Positions 59,377 to 59,444 of a DNA stretch of 59,444 bases are shown here, piece after piece. The translations under genes were made by a program, and so were the position numbers. The stretch is taken from the NCBI RefSeq assembly GCF_004919685.1, contig NZ_SMYZ01000117.1, positions 1 to 59,444 of the forward strand. The letters run 5' to 3'. This stretch comes from Mesorhizobium norvegicum (GTDB lineage Bacteria > Pseudomonadota > Alphaproteobacteria > Rhizobiales > Rhizobiaceae). The notes beneath the pieces are model-generated. The model ran no database searches. It saw only the letters and a program-made list of their open reading frames with translations, and was not told the DNA's origin. Within the stretch, counting starts at the first letter, position 1. Every line of letters starts with the position of its first letter.

Positions 59377-59444
59377 TTAGCCCGCATCAATCTCCGCCTG
59401 CAGCGCCTCCATATGCGTCGCCGCTGCGGCGGCCGCCGCACGCT
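59377..59444 (-). CDS. C-terminal end of a partial gene
   Basis: The minus strand is open from the window edge to a TAA at 59377-59379. The visible residues (RAAAAAAATHMEALQAEIDAG) are an Ala-rich helix like the end of GntR-type FCD-domain regulators, but 22 residues are too few to assign it. Confidence 0.4.
   Translation of the reverse strand, partial: RAAAAAAATHMEALQAEIDAG

Overview
The window is GC-rich and densely coded. It looks like chromosomal DNA of an alphaproteobacterium of the Mesorhizobium/Phyllobacteriaceae type. The reasons are an aerobic (late cobalt insertion) cobalamin pathway with CobL, CobE, CobM and CobF, a degP-DUF2065-hflC-hflK block, rhizobial palindromic repeats and the overall protein character. 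The species call is inference; no search was run. I see no phage, no complete insertion sequence and no CRISPR array.

Layout. 1-5.6 kb: the 3' part of a cobalamin operon (cobL-cobE-cobM-cobA-cobB-cobS-cobT), mostly with overlapping stop/start codons; cobE carries an in-frame palindromic repeat. 5.7-7.9 kb: a DUF5996 gene, a small orphan gene, tRNA-Lys(CTT) and a large repeat hairpin. 7.9-12.5 kb: a PhzF-like protein divergent from a MacAB-like ABC efflux operon. 12.5-16.2 kb: Nudix hydrolase, endonuclease/phosphatase family protein, BA14K-like protein and a divergent MarR/cupin pair sharing two palindromes. 16.2-23.6 kb: ilvC with a duplicated 3' tail and an upstream TetR gene, then a redox cluster (MarR, Rieske protein, glutathione S-transferase, FAD monooxygenase, HxlR/QorB-like pair, SDR reductase). 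23.6-29.4 kb: kup, pdxJ, SpoIIAA-like protein, DUF1796-like protein, a RecD-like helicase and an orphan. 29.4-36.4 kb: cobalt-type nitrile hydratase (alpha, beta, accessory), an RND efflux pair and a LysE exporter. 36.5-39.2 kb: the acetolactate synthase genes behind what looks like a leader-peptide attenuator. 39.2-47.1 kb: secreted DUF6600 protein, a SnoaL-flavin monooxygenase fusion, a TmpA/TmpB-like phosphonate oxidation pair with a divergent LysR gene, and an XRE-cupin/small protein/GNAT operon. 47.1-59.4 kb: HerA-like ATPase, diguanylate cyclase, miaA and serB (start codons overlapping on opposite strands), GNAT, degP, DUF2065, hflC, hflK, folA, DUF4424, an isolated cobF, an 8-bp tandem repeat and the tail of one more gene.

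How the parts connect. Cobalamin genes occur at both ends (cobF lies about 53 kb from the operon), and the nitrile hydratase is also a cobalt enzyme. ilvC and the acetolactate synthase genes supply two consecutive branched-chain amino acid steps. Most accessory genes sit beside their own regulator, often with visible palindromic operators.

Most noteworthy signals: (1) a putative leaderless 16-residue Leu/Ile/Val-rich peptide plus terminator upstream of ilvB/ilvI; (2) a palindromic repeat that became part of the cobE reading frame; (3) the TmpAB-like operon, whose first enzyme lacks the usual N-terminal zinc-ligand cysteines; (4) the diverged copy of the ilvC 3' end; (5) three ATGCA-NN-TGCAT boxes controlling the Rieske/GST module.
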